Positions 1 to 8,594 of a stretch of 64,000 nucleotides of DNA are shown in pieces. Origin of the DNA: Sphingopyxis sp. (GTDB lineage: Bacteria; Pseudomonadota; Alphaproteobacteria; Sphingomonadales; Sphingomonadaceae); the NCBI RefSeq assembly GCF_025869345.1, contig NZ_JAOZVW010000117.1:99865-163864 (forward strand). The letters are read 5' to 3'. Position 1 is the stretch's first letter. Each line of letters opens with the position of its first letter. Position numbers and translations under genes: made by a program. Below the pieces are notes generated by a model, which was not told the DNA's origin, did not search any database, and saw only the letters and a program-made list of their open reading frames with translations.

Positions 1-2
1 GA

Positions 3-24
3 CCCCTCCCCTGAAGGGGAGGGG
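3..24. terminator. Hairpin after the YebC-family gene
   Basis: A 9-bp perfect stem (ccccTcccc paired with ggggAgggg) closes a tgaa loop just downstream of the stop codon of the minus-strand YebC-family gene. There is no clear U-run, so it may be a transcript-stabilising hairpin or a bidirectional terminator rather than a classical intrinsic terminator. Confidence 0.5.
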
Positions 25-33
25 AGGCCGTGG

Positions 34-780
34 TCACCCCAATTTCTCCATCACCGCGTCGGGGATTTCGTAATTGCCCCAGACGGTCTGGACGTCGTCG
101 TCGTCGTCGAGCGTGTCGATCAGCTTGAACAGGGTCTGCGCGACGCTTTCGTCGGCGATCTCGCTTTTCAGCGTCGGCTTCCACGCCAGCTTGACGCCTT
201 CGGCTTCGCCGAGCTTGGCTTCGAGCGCTTTCGCGACCTCGTGCAGGCTGTCGACGCTGGTCCAGATGTCGTGGCCGTCCTCGGACGATTCGACATCGTC
301 GGCGCCCGCGTCGAGCGCCGCCTCGAACACCGTGTCGGCGTCGCCGGCCTTCGCGGGATAGCTGATCAGGCCGAGGCGGTCGAAGCCGTGGCTGACGCTG
401 CCGCTGGTGCCGAGATTGCCGCCGTTCTTGGCGAAGGCGGTGCGGACGTTGGTCGCGGTGCGATTGCGGTTGTCGGTGAGCGCTTCGACGATCAGCGAGA
501 CGCCGCCGGGGCCATAGCCTTCGTAGCGGATTTCCTCGTAATTGTCGCCGTCGCCGCCCGCCGCCTTGTCGATCGCGCGCTGGATATTGTCCTTGGGCAT
601 CGACTGCGCCTTGGCCGCGTTGACGGCCGCACGAAGACGGGCATTCGCGTCGGGGTCGGGCAGGCCCATCTTCGCCGCGACGGTAACTTCGCGCGCGAGC
701 TTCGAGAAAAGGGCGCTGCGCTTCTTATCCTGCGCGCCCTTGCGGTGCATGATGTTCTTGAACTTGCTATGGCCGGCCAC
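34..780 (-). CDS. yebC: YebC/PmpR-family regulator or translation factor
   Basis: A 248-residue protein opening with the family signature [17 protein letters not shown]. It continues with the [15 protein letters not shown] and [13 protein letters not shown] blocks and ends with an acidic segment, so it covers the whole YebC fold (about 240 to 250 residues is usual). Members bind DNA as regulators (PmpR) or, as shown for several homologues, help ribosomes through polyproline stretches; which role applies here cannot be read from sequence. The start is taken as GTG at 780: the family normally begins M-AGHSK, and a GGAGGT Shine-Dalgarno lies four bases upstream. An ATG at 792 would swallow that ribosome-binding site, so it is unlikely. 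In many proteobacteria ruvC follows this gene, but that side is outside the window. Confidence 0.93.
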   Translation of the reverse strand: MAGHSKFKNIMHRKGAQDKKRSALFSKLAREVTVAAKMGLPDPDANARLRAAVNAAKAQSMPKDNIQRAIDKAAGGDGDNYEEIRYEGYGPGGVSLIVEALTDNRNRTATNVRTAFAKNGGNLGTSGSVSHGFDRLGLISYPAKAGDADTVFEAALDAGADDVESSEDGHDIWTSVDSLHEVAKALEAKLGEAEGVKLAWKPTLKSEIADESVAQTLFKLIDTLDDDDDVQTVWGNYEIPDAVMEKLG

Positions 781-836
781 AGCTACCTCCATCGGATGGA
801 AAAAATGTGGCGCTGCCCCTAGCGCGGAGCGGGCGA

Positions 837-1154
837 TCAGACAACCACGGCCGTTCCGCTGGCGGACACCATCAGCATCGAGCCGTTCTGGCCGAGTACT
901 TCATAGTCGAGATCGACGCCGATCACCGCATTGCCGCCGAGCTTCGCGGCCTCGGCCTCCATCTCGCCGAGCGCCTCCTTGCGCGCGCGGGCGAGGACGT
1001 CCTCATATTTGCCCGAGCGGCCGCCGACGATGTCGGTGATGCTGGCGAACAGGTCGCGGAACAGGTTGGCGCCGACGATCACTTCGCCGGTGACGATGCC
1101 CAGATATTCGCGGACCGGATGGCCTTCGATGCTGTTGGTCGTGGTGCTGAACAT
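837..1154 (-). CDS. YbjQ-family (UPF0145) protein
   Basis: A 105-residue protein with the UPF0145/YbjQ pattern: [16 protein letters not shown] near the N-terminus, a central [19 protein letters not shown] helix, and [16 protein letters not shown] near the C-terminus. The family forms small pentameric beta-barrels sometimes called heavy-metal-binding domains; the cellular function is unsettled. The start is ATG at 1154, because AGGAG sits seven bases upstream; the GTG at 1160 would be only one base from that motif. The gene is 15 to 25 bases from its minus-strand neighbours' ends, in a run of small unrelated housekeeping genes. No signal peptide is visible. Confidence 0.88.
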   Translation of the reverse strand: MFSTTTNSIEGHPVREYLGIVTGEVIVGANLFRDLFASITDIVGGRSGKYEDVLARARKEALGEMEAEAAKLGGNAVIGVDLDYEVLGQNGSMLMVSASGTAVVV

Positions 1155-1175
1155 CGTCACTCTCCTGTTGGGGGC

Positions 1176-1418
1176 TCAGGCGATTCCGAGCGCCGATTTG
1201 TAAACGTCGAGGATCGCTTCCATTTCCTTGCGGTCGTGGACGGGCATTTTCCGGAGGCGCACGATCTGGCGCATGATCTTGGGGTCATAGCCCTGCGATT
1301 TCGATTCGAGATAGACGTCGCGGATATCGTCGGCGATGCCCTTTTTCTCTTCTTCCAGCCGCTCGATGCGCTCGATGAAAAGGCGCAGTTGTTCGTCGGA
1401 CACGGTGGCTTCGCTCAT
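1176..1418 (-). CDS. GapR-like DNA-binding protein (DUF2312)
   Basis: An 80-residue, highly charged helical protein. It contains the DUF2312 hallmarks: an N-terminal coiled coil ([26 protein letters not shown]), then the segment [18 protein letters not shown] and a C-terminal helix. In Caulobacter, GapR is a nucleoid-associated protein that clamps overtwisted DNA and supports replication and transcription; this is family knowledge, and this copy could be the sphingomonad counterpart or a paralogue. Start ATG at 1418 is chosen because GGAG lies about seven bases upstream and the family begins close to this point; upstream in-frame codons read as non-family sequence. It lies between the YbjQ-like and DUF1244 genes on the same strand. 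Confidence 0.85.
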   Translation of the reverse strand: MSEATVSDEQLRLFIERIERLEEEKKGIADDIRDVYLESKSQGYDPKIMRQIVRLRKMPVHDRKEMEAILDVYKSALGIA

Positions 1419-1481
1419 TTTATACTCCGCTTGAGGTTTGGATGGGGTGGCGAGAATCGCCTCGGCGCTCACCTAGCGAGG

Positions 1482-1802
1482 TCAGGGATTCTTGGCCATG
1501 CTTTCTTCCATCCGCGCGAGCTGTTCGGGTGTCGCGGCGACGTGGAAGCGCGCTTTCCATTCCCCGGTGGGCATGCCGTGGACGATCGCGCGGCCGGTTT
1601 CCTTGTCCATCGCGCCGGCTTCGGCGATCCAGTCGCCGAGGCAGTTGCGGCAGAATCCGGCGAGGCCCATCAGGTCGATGTTCGCGGCGTCGCTGCGATG
1701 CCGGAGCAGGCGGACGAGGCGGCGGAAGGCCGCGGCGGCAACGGCGTCGTCGAGGCTGTCGAGCGCGTCGTTCGGGATGGTCTGGTCGTCGCTGCAGGAC
1801 AT
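1482..1802 (-). CDS. DUF1244 protein
   Basis: A 106-residue protein carrying the DUF1244 (SMc04008-like) core: AAFRRLVRLLRHRSDAANIDLM, GFCRNCLGDW and the GAMDKETGRAIVHGMPTGEWK block. The paired cysteines of CRNC are conserved in the family and could bind metal, but function is unknown. It is fully helical by appearance, with no signal peptide or membrane segment. ATG at 1802 is preferred over the in-frame ATG at 1832, because the extra ten residues (QRPRRRNFA) are not family-like. The gene diverges from pyruvate kinase, with about 107 bp of shared upstream region. Confidence 0.85.
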   Translation of the reverse strand: MSCSDDQTIPNDALDSLDDAVAAAAFRRLVRLLRHRSDAANIDLMGLAGFCRNCLGDWIAEAGAMDKETGRAIVHGMPTGEWKARFHVAATPEQLARMEESMAKNP

Positions 1803-1909
1803 GGCGAAATTCCTTCGTCTGGGGCGTTGCATAGCTATACGCGGCTTGCCTTCGCCGCGACAGAACGCCTAGGCAGGCGGCTATCATTTTTCCAGCCTGC
1901 GGAGCATCT

Positions 1910-3364
1910 GTGGTTCAGAGTTTCACCCCCCGCCAGCGCAAGGTCCGCATATTGGCGACGCTTGGCCCTGCGAGCGCGAATCCCGAGATGATCGCCGCGC
2001 TCCACCGCGCGGGCGCCGACGCCTTTCGCGTCAATATGAGCCACGGCGACCATGAAGGCCATGCCAAGGTTATCGCCGCAATCCGCGCGCTGGAGAAGGA
2101 TACCGGGCGGCCGACGACGATCCTCGTCGACCTGCAGGGGCCGAAGCTGCGCGTCGGCGCCTTCAAGGACGGGCCCGCCGAACTGGTGAAGGGCGAGCGC
2201 TTCGTGCTCGACACTGACGTTGCGCCGGGCGACGCGGGCCGCGTCCACCTGCCGCATCCCGAACTCTTCGCCGCGCTCGAGCCCGGTACGCGGCTACTCG
2301 TCGACGACGGCAAGCTGGTGCTGCGCGTGCAGGCCGTGTCGCCCCAGCGGATCGAGACGATTGTCGAGGTCGGCGGGCGGATTTCGGACCGCAAGGGCGT
2401 CAACGTCCCCGATGTCGTCGTGCCGCTCGCGGCGCTGACCGAAAAGGACCGCAAGGATCTGAGCTTCGCGCTCGAACAGCATGTCGACTGGATCGCGCTC
2501 TCCTTCGTCCAGCGCCCCGAGGACGTCGCCGAGGCGCGGCGGCTGATCGGCGGCAAGGCGGCATTGCTCGTCAAGTTCGAGAAGCCCGCGGGCGTGCAGC
2601 GGCTCGAGGAGATTTTAGAGATCGCCGACGCCGCGATGGTCGCGCGCGGCGACCTGGGGGTCGAACTGCCGCCCGAGGCGGTGCCCCCGCTCCAGAAGCG
2701 CATCGTCGCGACCGCGCGGGCGATGGGCAAGCCGGTGGTCGTCGCGACTCAGATGCTCGAATCGATGATCGTCTCGCCCTCGCCGACGCGCGCCGAAGTG
2801 TCCGACGTCGCGACCGCCATCTATGACGGCGCCGACGCGATCATGCTCTCGGCCGAGACCGCGGCGGGCGCCTGGCCGGTCGAGGCGGTGACGATGATGG
2901 ACAGCATCGCGCGCTCGGTCGAAAGCGATCCCGATTATTTCCGCCGCCTGCACTTCACCAAGACGCAGCCCGACGCGACCACCGCCGATGCGCTCGCGGA
3001 AGCGGCGGGGCGGATCATCCAGACGATCGCCGCCGATGCGATCATCTGTTTCACCGCTTCGGGCTCGACCGCGCGCCGCGTCGCGCGCGAGCGGCCGAAC
3101 GCGCCGCTGCTGGTGCTGACACCGAAGCGCGATGCGGCGCGGCGCATGGGGCTGCTGTGGGGCGCGCACGCGGTGCCGACCAAGGACATCGGCAGTTTCG
3201 AGGAGATGATCGCCAAGGGCAAGCGCATGGCGCTGCGCCATGGCATCGGCACCGCGGGGGCCAAGCTGGTGATGATGGCGGGAGTGCCGTTCGGCACGCC
3301 GGGGTCGACCAACGTGCTGCATGTGGCGACGCTGACCGGGGACGAACTGCGCGGCTATAGCTGA
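1910..3364 (+). CDS. pyk: Pyruvate kinase
   Basis: A 484-residue pyruvate kinase, converting phosphoenolpyruvate and ADP to pyruvate and ATP at the end of lower glycolysis or the Entner-Doudoroff route. Visible family blocks: FRVNMSHGDH (substrate and K+ region), LVKFEKPAG with the catalytic Lys, MVARGDLGVELP with the metal-binding residues, and the signature ATQMLESMI followed by PTRAEVSDVA. The C-terminal alpha/beta domain includes ITFTASG-like ICFTASGSTAR. Length is typical. The start is GTG at 1910, with GGAG six to nine bases upstream (1901-1904). A TATCAT motif at 1882-1887 could be a -10 element, but no convincing -35 is seen. A palindrome follows the stop and may end the transcript. 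Confidence 0.96.
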   Translation: MVQSFTPRQRKVRILATLGPASANPEMIAALHRAGADAFRVNMSHGDHEGHAKVIAAIRALEKDTGRPTTILVDLQGPKLRVGAFKDGPAELVKGERFVLDTDVAPGDAGRVHLPHPELFAALEPGTRLLVDDGKLVLRVQAVSPQRIETIVEVGGRISDRKGVNVPDVVVPLAALTEKDRKDLSFALEQHVDWIALSFVQRPEDVAEARRLIGGKAALLVKFEKPAGVQRLEEILEIADAAMVARGDLGVELPPEAVPPLQKRIVATARAMGKPVVVATQMLESMIVSPSPTRAEVSDVATAIYDGADAIMLSAETAAGAWPVEAVTMMDSIARSVESDPDYFRRLHFTKTQPDATTADALAEAAGRIIQTIAADAIICFTASGSTARRVARERPNAPLLVLTPKRDAARRMGLLWGAHAVPTKDIGSFEEMIAKGKRMALRHGIGTAGAKLVMMAGVPFGTPGSTNVLHVATLTGDELRGYS

Positions 3365-3376
3365 CGCCTATTTATT

Positions 3377-3406
3377 CCGTCATCCCGGCGAAGGCCGGGA
3401 TGACGG
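3377..3406. repeat. REP-like palindrome after pyk
   Basis: A 13-bp perfect inverted repeat (CCGTCATCCCGGC and its complement) around a gaag loop. The CGTCATCCC...GGGATGACG form is the common sphingomonad extragenic palindrome and may double as the pyk terminator. A related but longer version occurs at 4861-5004. Confidence 0.7.
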
Positions 3407-3416
3407 CTGGAGGGTT

Positions 3417-3483
3417 TTGATTCAATCCGGCACAAGAGTTAGCGCGCGATTCAGAAAATTTCGGAGTTGATTCAGTCCGGGAC
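3417..3483 (+). repeat. 17-bp direct repeat, 50-bp period
   Basis: TTGATTCAATCCGGCAC at 3417-3433 recurs as TTGATTCAGTCCGGGAC at 3467-3483, 15 of 17 bases identical and exactly 50 bp apart. It lies upstream of bpt in a relatively AT-rich patch. It could be a pair of regulator sites or a trace of a small duplication. Confidence 0.5.
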
Positions 3484-3600
3484 GGACAAAAATGGTAAAT
3501 GATGTTTGCACCATTGACGGCAGGCGGCATAGTCGGTGCAAGTCGCGTGTCGGAACCCGCGTGGGAAGGGTTCGCATCATCGTCCGGAGGTCTGTCTCGC

Positions 3601-4374
3601 GTGTCCGCACCGTTCCGTTTTCCGCGCTTCTTCGTCACCAGCCCCGCGCCTTGCCCCTATCTGGAGGGCAAGACAGAGCGCAAGGTCTTCACCGAGCTTA
3701 GCGGTCCCAATGCGAACGAACTGAACGACGCGCTCGGCCGCATCGGGTTCCGCCGCAGCCAGTCGGTCGCCTATCGCCCGAGCTGCGCCGACTGCACGGC
3801 CTGCGTGTCGGTGCGCGTCTGCGCCGCCGAGTTCGCGCCGAGCAACTCGCAGAAGCGCACGATCCGCCGCAACCGCGACCTCGTCGCCACCGCCTGCAAG
3901 TCCTGGGCGACCGAGGAGCAATATGCGTTGCTGCGTTCCTACCTGGGCTCGCGCCATCCCAACGGCGGCATGGCCGACATGGACGAGCAGGATTTTGCCG
4001 ACATGGTCGAGCAGACTCCGGTCGACAGCTATATGATCGAATATCGCGAACCGACCGCCGACGGCAGCCGCGGCCGCCTCGTCGGTTGCTGCCTGACCGA
4101 CCGGCAGGGCGACGGGCTGTCGATGATCTACAGCTTTTTCGATGCGGCCCATCCGCTGCGCGAAGGACTGGGCACCTATATCATCGCCGACCATGTGCTG
4201 CGCGCGGCGAAGGCCGGATTGCCTTACGTCTATCTCGGTTATTGGATCGAAGGGTCGGCGCGCATGGCGTATAAGGCGCGCTTCCGCCCGCTCGAAAAGC
4301 TCGGCCCCGATGGCTGGTCGCGCTTCGAACCGATCGCGTCCGACCGCATCGCCGCGATGTTCGAATTGGCCTGA
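3601..4374 (+). CDS. bpt: Aspartate/glutamate leucyltransferase (Bpt)
   Basis: A 257-residue bacterial protein transferase of the ATE1-like fold, which attaches leucine from Leu-tRNA to proteins with N-terminal Asp or Glu and so marks them for ClpAP through ClpS. Visible: [17 protein letters not shown] at the N-terminus with the family Cys, the SYRPSC-type motif [16 protein letters not shown] with its Cys cluster, RTIRRNRDL, and the C-terminal GNAT-like region with [22 protein letters not shown]. The start is GTG at 3601: the family begins [10 protein letters not shown], and GGAGG lies ten bases upstream. The upstream in-frame ATG at 3499 would add 34 residues unlike the family. Confidence 0.93.
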   Translation: MSAPFRFPRFFVTSPAPCPYLEGKTERKVFTELSGPNANELNDALGRIGFRRSQSVAYRPSCADCTACVSVRVCAAEFAPSNSQKRTIRRNRDLVATACKSWATEEQYALLRSYLGSRHPNGGMADMDEQDFADMVEQTPVDSYMIEYREPTADGSRGRLVGCCLTDRQGDGLSMIYSFFDAAHPLREGLGTYIIADHVLRAAKAGLPYVYLGYWIEGSARMAYKARFRPLEKLGPDGWSRFEPIASDRIAAMFELA

Positions 4375-4456
4375 CGCTTGGCCCGTTGACGCGGGCCTCT
4401 TTCCATAGCATTGACGGGAAAGGGAATTTTCGAGGCGGGGAACGAAGGAGACGACC

Positions 4457-4846
4457 TTGTTCCGCTATCATGCCGCCGCGAAATATGTGCTTCCAGCTTT
4501 TGCCGCCAGCCTTGCCCTCGCCGCCACGCCGCTTGCCGCGCAGCGGAACAACGGCACCGGGACGCGTGACGGCGCAGCCGTCAGCGGAGTCGATCAGGCG
4601 CACCAGATCGACTGTGGCGGACAGCCCGCCGAGGTATCGGGTTCGGACAATCATATTGACTTCGTGGGCGATTGCCCCGGCCTGACCGTCAACGGCGTCG
4701 GCAACCAGATCAGCATCACCCTGCGCCCCGGCGCGCCGCTCACCGTGTCGGGTGTCGACAATGTCGTGACGTGGCGGATTGCTGGAAAGGGCAAGCCGCG
4801 CCTTGCGGTGAGCGGCGTCGACAATCAGGTGCGGCCGGGCCGATAG
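4457..4846 (+). CDS. Small secreted DUF3060 protein
   Basis: A 129-residue protein with a signal peptide (hydrophobic FAASLALAATPLA, then AQ, cleavage near residue 28) and a short beta-repeat body. The motif V(S/N)GV(D/G)N recurs at regular spacing (AVSGVDQ, EVSGSDN, TVNGVGN, TVSGVDN, AVSGVDN), which is the DUF3060 pattern and suggests a small beta-solenoid of about five rungs in the periplasm or on the surface. Function is unknown. Start TTG at 4457 follows GGAG at 4447-4450 with good spacing; no ATG gives this signal peptide in frame. The gene stands alone, followed by a nested palindrome. Confidence 0.75.
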   Translation: MFRYHAAAKYVLPAFAASLALAATPLAAQRNNGTGTRDGAAVSGVDQAHQIDCGGQPAEVSGSDNHIDFVGDCPGLTVNGVGNQISITLRPGAPLTVSGVDNVVTWRIAGKGKPRLAVSGVDNQVRPGR

Positions 4847-5258
4847 CTCTCCTCATCCTCATTCCTGCGAAGGCGGGAATCCAGCTTTTTCCTTCCCTCA
4901 CGCCTTTGCGCCTTTGCGTGAAATTCAACAAATCTCACGCAAAGGCGCAAAGGCGCGAAGAATAAAGGGGAAGAGGAAAGCTGGATTCCCGCCTTCACGG
5001 GAATGACAGCGGAAATGGATGGAGGATGGGGGGCGATTCCGCTTCGTATCCACTAGTTGCGAACGTCTCGCAGCAACCTCTCGCCGGTTGACCTTTTCCC
5101 GCTTTCAAGGGCATAGCTCTTCGTCCAGGACATAAGTCCGGGTCGCATCCATAGGTGGTCGCTCAGGGGTGGGCGATTTGGGGGATTGGGATGCCTGTTC
5201 GCGCTTTCGTCAGCTTCATCGCCGGACATGATCGCCTTCGCCGCGAGGATGCGCGCGC
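4847..5258. other. Intergenic region with nested palindrome
   Basis: This 412-bp gap holds the nested inverted repeat at 4861-5004 and then about 250 bp of ordinary sequence leading to the redox cluster. I see no credible gene, no CRP-type or FNR-type palindrome and no convincing -35/-10 pair here. A weak GAGGA ribosome-binding site lies just before the ATG at 5259. Confidence 0.6.
4861..5004. repeat. Nested two-level inverted repeat
   Basis: The outer arms (4861-4888 and 4977-5004) match at 26 of 28 positions and belong to the GCGAAGGCGGGAATCCAGC palindrome family. Inside them sits a perfect 21-bp inverted repeat, 4901-4921 and 4935-4955, made of cctttgcg-type units. Transcribed, it would fold into one long hairpin. 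This is a MITE- or REP-like arrangement without a coding sequence. Confidence 0.75.
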
Positions 5259-7694
5259 ATGAGCGACGTGGTGAAGGTCGCGATCATCGGATCGGGGCCC
5301 GCCGGGCTGAGCGCCGCGGCGCGCGCGGGGCAGCTCGGGATGAGCCATGTCCTGCTCGAAAAGACCGACCATCTCTCCGACACCATCTTCAAATATCAGA
5401 AGGGCAAGCGCGTCCTGGCGACGCCCGAGCGGCTCGACCTGCGCTCCGACTGCCGCTTTGCCGAGGGCGCGCGCGAATATATCCTCGGCAATTGGGACGA
5501 GGATGCCGCGAACAACAAGGTGAACGTCGTCAAGCACGCCGATGTCGCCGAAGTGACCGGCGAGAAGGGCGCGTTCGCGATTCGGACCGCGAAGGGCGAC
5601 GTCTATCACGCCGAGACGATCGTCCTCGCGATCGGGACGCAGGGCAATCCGAACCGGATGCGCTGCGGCGGCGCCGACCTGCCGCATATCATCTATCAGG
5701 TCGACGATCCCGAGGATTTCAAGGACAAGCATATCACCGTCGTCGGATCGGGCGACGCGGGGATCGAAAATGCGCTGGGCGTCGCCGAGGAGGCGCTGGA
5801 AAATACCGTCACCATCCTCAACCGATCGAAGGATTTCGCGCGCGCCAAGGCGAAGAACGTCTCCGACATGATGGAGGCGGGCGAGAACGGCTTTTTGTCG
5901 ATCCGCACCGAGACCCAACCCAAGCTGGTCGAACCCGGCTGGCTGACGCTCGAGACGCCGAACGGCGACGAGAAGATCGAGTGCGATGTCATCGTCGCGC
6001 GTCTGGGATCGGTCGCGCCGCGCGGCTTCGTCGAATCGATGGGAATCGAATTCACCGGACCCGATCGCGAAGCCTTTCCGAAACTGTCGCCGACCTTTGA
6101 ATCGACGGTGCCCGGCATTTTCGTGATCGGCGCGCTCGCGGGCTATCCGCTGATCAAGCATTGCATGAACCAGGGCTATGACGTCGTCGAGTTCATCAAC
6201 GGCAACACCAGCCTGACCCCGGCCGACGAAAAGGATCTGGCGGCGATCTTTGCCGGTCTGCCGCAGCAGAAATCGGTGACCGAATGGCTCGACTATCTGC
6301 GCGAACGGGTGCGCATCTTCGCCGACGTCTCGCCACTTCAGATGCGCGAGTTCATGCTCGATTCGAAGGTCGCCTTCTACCGCAAGGGCGAAGTGGTGTT
6401 CGAGAAGGGTGACCCCGGATCGTCGCTGTTCGCGATCGCCGACGGTCATGCCGAGGTCGAGGTTGCGCCGGGCGTCACTGTGCCGATCGAACAGGGATCG
6501 ATATTCGGCGAAGTCGGCCTGATCTCCGGCCGCAAGCGCGGCGCGACGATCCGCGCGGGCGCCGACAGCATCTTCGTCGAAGTGTCGCGCACCGCGGCGC
6601 TCAAGCTGATGGGGTCGGTTCCGGGCGCCAAGCGCGCGATCAACCGCATCTCGCTCGAACGCCAGTTGCTCCAGATCTTCAAGGGCGGGCTGACCGTCGA
6701 GGATCTGGGTCCCGTCGTCGATGTCGCCGAGGTCGAGCGCATCCCCGCGGGCAAGGTGGTGGTGGCCGAGGGCGAGCAGGGCGACGACGTCTATGTCATC
6801 CGCTCGGGTTCGATGGTGGTCGAGAAGGACATCGGCGGCAAGCCGATCTTCCTGCGCTATCTGCCCGCCGGCAGCTTCTTCGGCGAAATGGGCGTGCTGA
6901 GCGGCGCGCCGCGCAATGCGACGGTGAAGGCCGCGGTCGGCAGCGAGGTCATCAAGCTGACTGGCGAGAGCTTCCGCAAGATGCTCGCCGCGCGGCCGCA
7001 GGTGCGCGAAGCGACCGAGGCCGCGGTGGCCGAGCGCGCGCAGATGAACAGCTTCATCGAATCGCGCAAGGCGAGCTATTCGAGCGCGGTCGATCTTTAT
7101 TCCGACACCGCCGGCTTCATCATGAAGGAGGGGCTGGGCGAGGCGACCGACGCGCTGCTGATCGACGAAAATCTCTGCGTTGGCTGCGACAATTGCGAGA
7201 AGGCGTGCGCCGACAGCCACGAGGGCCTGTCGCGGCTCGACCGCGAGGCGGGCAAGACCTTTGCGCATCTGCATGTGCCGACGAGTTGCCGCCACTGCGA
7301 GCATCCGCACTGCATGGCCGACTGCCCGCCGAACGTGATCCACCGCGGCCCCGACGGCGAGGTGTTCATGGAGCCCGGCTGCATCGGCTGCGGCAATTGT
7401 ATGCGCAACTGCCCCTATGGCGTGATCCGCATGGAAGCCGCGCCGCCCGAGAAGCCCAGCCTGCTGCGCTGGCTGCTCACCGGCTTCGGTCCCGGCCCCG
7501 GCGAGCCGTCGCCCAAATGGACGAAGAAGAAACTGGGCGATGAAAAGCCCAAGAAGATCGCGGTCAAATGCGATATGTGCAAGGGCATCGCGGGCGGTCC
7601 TGCGTGCGTCCGCGCCTGCCCGACCGGCGCCGCGATCCGCGTGTCGCCCGAGGAATTCCTGTCGATCGCGCGGCTTCAGGAGGATGCGGGCTGA
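5259..7694 (+). CDS. Flavoprotein / double cNMP-binding / 4x[4Fe-4S] fusion
   Basis: An 811-residue cytosolic fusion. Residues 1-330 are a two-dinucleotide-fold FAD/NAD(P)H oxidoreductase resembling YpdA/TrxR flavoproteins (GSGPAG at 11-16, VGSGDAG near 165), but without the TrxR CxxC, so electrons probably leave elsewhere. Residues about 355-450 and 480-580 are two cyclic-nucleotide-binding domains with phosphate-binding cassettes FGEVGLISGRKRGAT and FGEMGVLSGAPRNAT; both keep the key Glu and Arg. Residues about 635-800 are a DmsB-like ferredoxin domain with four cysteine sets (CVGCDNCEKAC, CRHCEHPHCMADCP, CIGCGNCMRNCP, and CDMC...CVRACP), consistent with four [4Fe-4S] clusters. The stop overlaps the next ATG by one base. 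Likely role, inferred: cNMP-gated transfer from NAD(P)H to the membrane cytochrome. The direction and substrate are unknown. Confidence 0.88.
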   Translation: MSDVVKVAIIGSGPAGLSAAARAGQLGMSHVLLEKTDHLSDTIFKYQKGKRVLATPERLDLRSDCRFAEGAREYILGNWDEDAANNKVNVVKHADVAEVTGEKGAFAIRTAKGDVYHAETIVLAIGTQGNPNRMRCGGADLPHIIYQVDDPEDFKDKHITVVGSGDAGIENALGVAEEALENTVTILNRSKDFARAKAKNVSDMMEAGENGFLSIRTETQPKLVEPGWLTLETPNGDEKIECDVIVARLGSVAPRGFVESMGIEFTGPDREAFPKLSPTFESTVPGIFVIGALAGYPLIKHCMNQGYDVVEFINGNTSLTPADEKDLAAIFAGLPQQKSVTEWLDYLRERVRIFADVSPLQMREFMLDSKVAFYRKGEVVFEKGDPGSSLFAIADGHAEVEVAPGVTVPIEQGSIFGEVGLISGRKRGATIRAGADSIFVEVSRTAALKLMGSVPGAKRAINRISLERQLLQIFKGGLTVEDLGPVVDVAEVERIPAGKVVVAEGEQGDDVYVIRSGSMVVEKDIGGKPIFLRYLPAGSFFGEMGVLSGAPRNATVKAAVGSEVIKLTGESFRKMLAARPQVREATEAAVAERAQMNSFIESRKASYSSAVDLYSDTAGFIMKEGLGEATDALLIDENLCVGCDNCEKACADSHEGLSRLDREAGKTFAHLHVPTSCRHCEHPHCMADCPPNVIHRGPDGEVFMEPGCIGCGNCMRNCPYGVIRMEAAPPEKPSLLRWLLTGFGPGPGEPSPKWTKKKLGDEKPKKIAVKCDMCKGIAGGPACVRACPTGAAIRVSPEEFLSIARLQEDAG

Positions 7695-8575
7695 TGGCGT
7701 CGCTCTTTCAGCGGCGCCGCTCGAAGGCGACCCAGACCGAGCGCGTGCGCGAGCGGCGGCACGAAGGCTTCCTGCGCTACGCCAATTTCCGCTGGGCGAA
7801 GATTTCGGGTGGGCTCTGTCTGCTGATCATCGTCTCCTATGCGCTGATCGACGTCACGCCGCGGCCGAGCGGCGGCACCTGGTACGGCTATACGCTGGGG
7901 ACGATCGGCGCGCTGCTGATCCTGTGGCTGACCGCGCTCGGCTATCGCAAGCGCAAGATGACGAGCGATTACTGGTCCTTGAAGGCCTGGACATCGGCGC
8001 ATGTCTATCTGGGTTTGAGCCTGATCGTCATCGGGACGTGGCACACCGGCTTTCAGCTCGGCTGGAACGTCCACACGCTTGCCTGGGTGCTGATGATGCT
8101 GGTGATCCTGTCGGGGCTTTACGGCGTCACCGTCTATGCGACCTTGCCCGCCGCGCTGTCGAACAACCGCGACGAGATGACACAGATGCAGATGCTCGAG
8201 GCGATCCGCGCCTTCGACCGCCAGCTTCACGCCGCCGCGCAGCCGCTGACCCCCGAGGATACCGCGCCGGTGCTCGCCGCGCTCGACGAGGACCCGTTCG
8301 CGGGCGGGATCATGGCGCGCTTGTCGGGGCGCTATCCCCGCTGCGCGACCGCCGCCGCGCTCGGTGCGCTCCGCCTGTCGCGAAGCAGCGGCGCCGAGGC
8401 ACGCGAAAAGGTGGTCGGCCTGCTCTCGCAGAAGGAAGCGGCGCTCGCGCGGCTCCGCCAGCATCTGCGCATCCGCGCGCTGCTCGAAGTCTGGCTTTAC
8501 GTGCATGTGCCGCTGACCTTTGCGCTGATCGCGGCGCTGTCGGCGCACATCATCAGCGTTTTCTTCTACTGGTAA
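7694..8575 (+). CDS. Membrane cytochrome b-like subunit
   Basis: A 293-residue integral membrane protein with about five hydrophobic segments: GGLCLLIIVSYALI, LGTIGALLILWLTALGY, HVYLGLSLIVIGTWHTGF, LAWVLMMLVILSGLYGV and, after a soluble insert of roughly 110 residues, LTFALIAALSAHIISVFFYW at the C-terminus. Two His pairs spaced 14 residues apart (in the third and last segments) fit four ligands for two b-type hemes, as in cytochrome b561 and ferric-reductase folds. It starts at ATG 7694 inside the TGATG overlap with the fusion flavoprotein, so the two are translationally coupled. Inference: it passes electrons between the cytosolic Fe-S protein and the periplasmic multiheme protein encoded next. 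No named family is certain. Confidence 0.75.
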   Translation: MASLFQRRRSKATQTERVRERRHEGFLRYANFRWAKISGGLCLLIIVSYALIDVTPRPSGGTWYGYTLGTIGALLILWLTALGYRKRKMTSDYWSLKAWTSAHVYLGLSLIVIGTWHTGFQLGWNVHTLAWVLMMLVILSGLYGVTVYATLPAALSNNRDEMTQMQMLEAIRAFDRQLHAAAQPLTPEDTAPVLAALDEDPFAGGIMARLSGRYPRCATAAALGALRLSRSSGAEAREKVVGLLSQKEAALARLRQHLRIRALLEVWLYVHVPLTFALIAALSAHIISVFFYW

Positions 8576-8594
8576 GGCGAGGGAGAGGGGGACC

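Noticed and set aside
4861-5004. An insertion sequence
   Set aside because: The nested palindrome is only about 144 bp and encodes no transposase; it is better called a repeat element.
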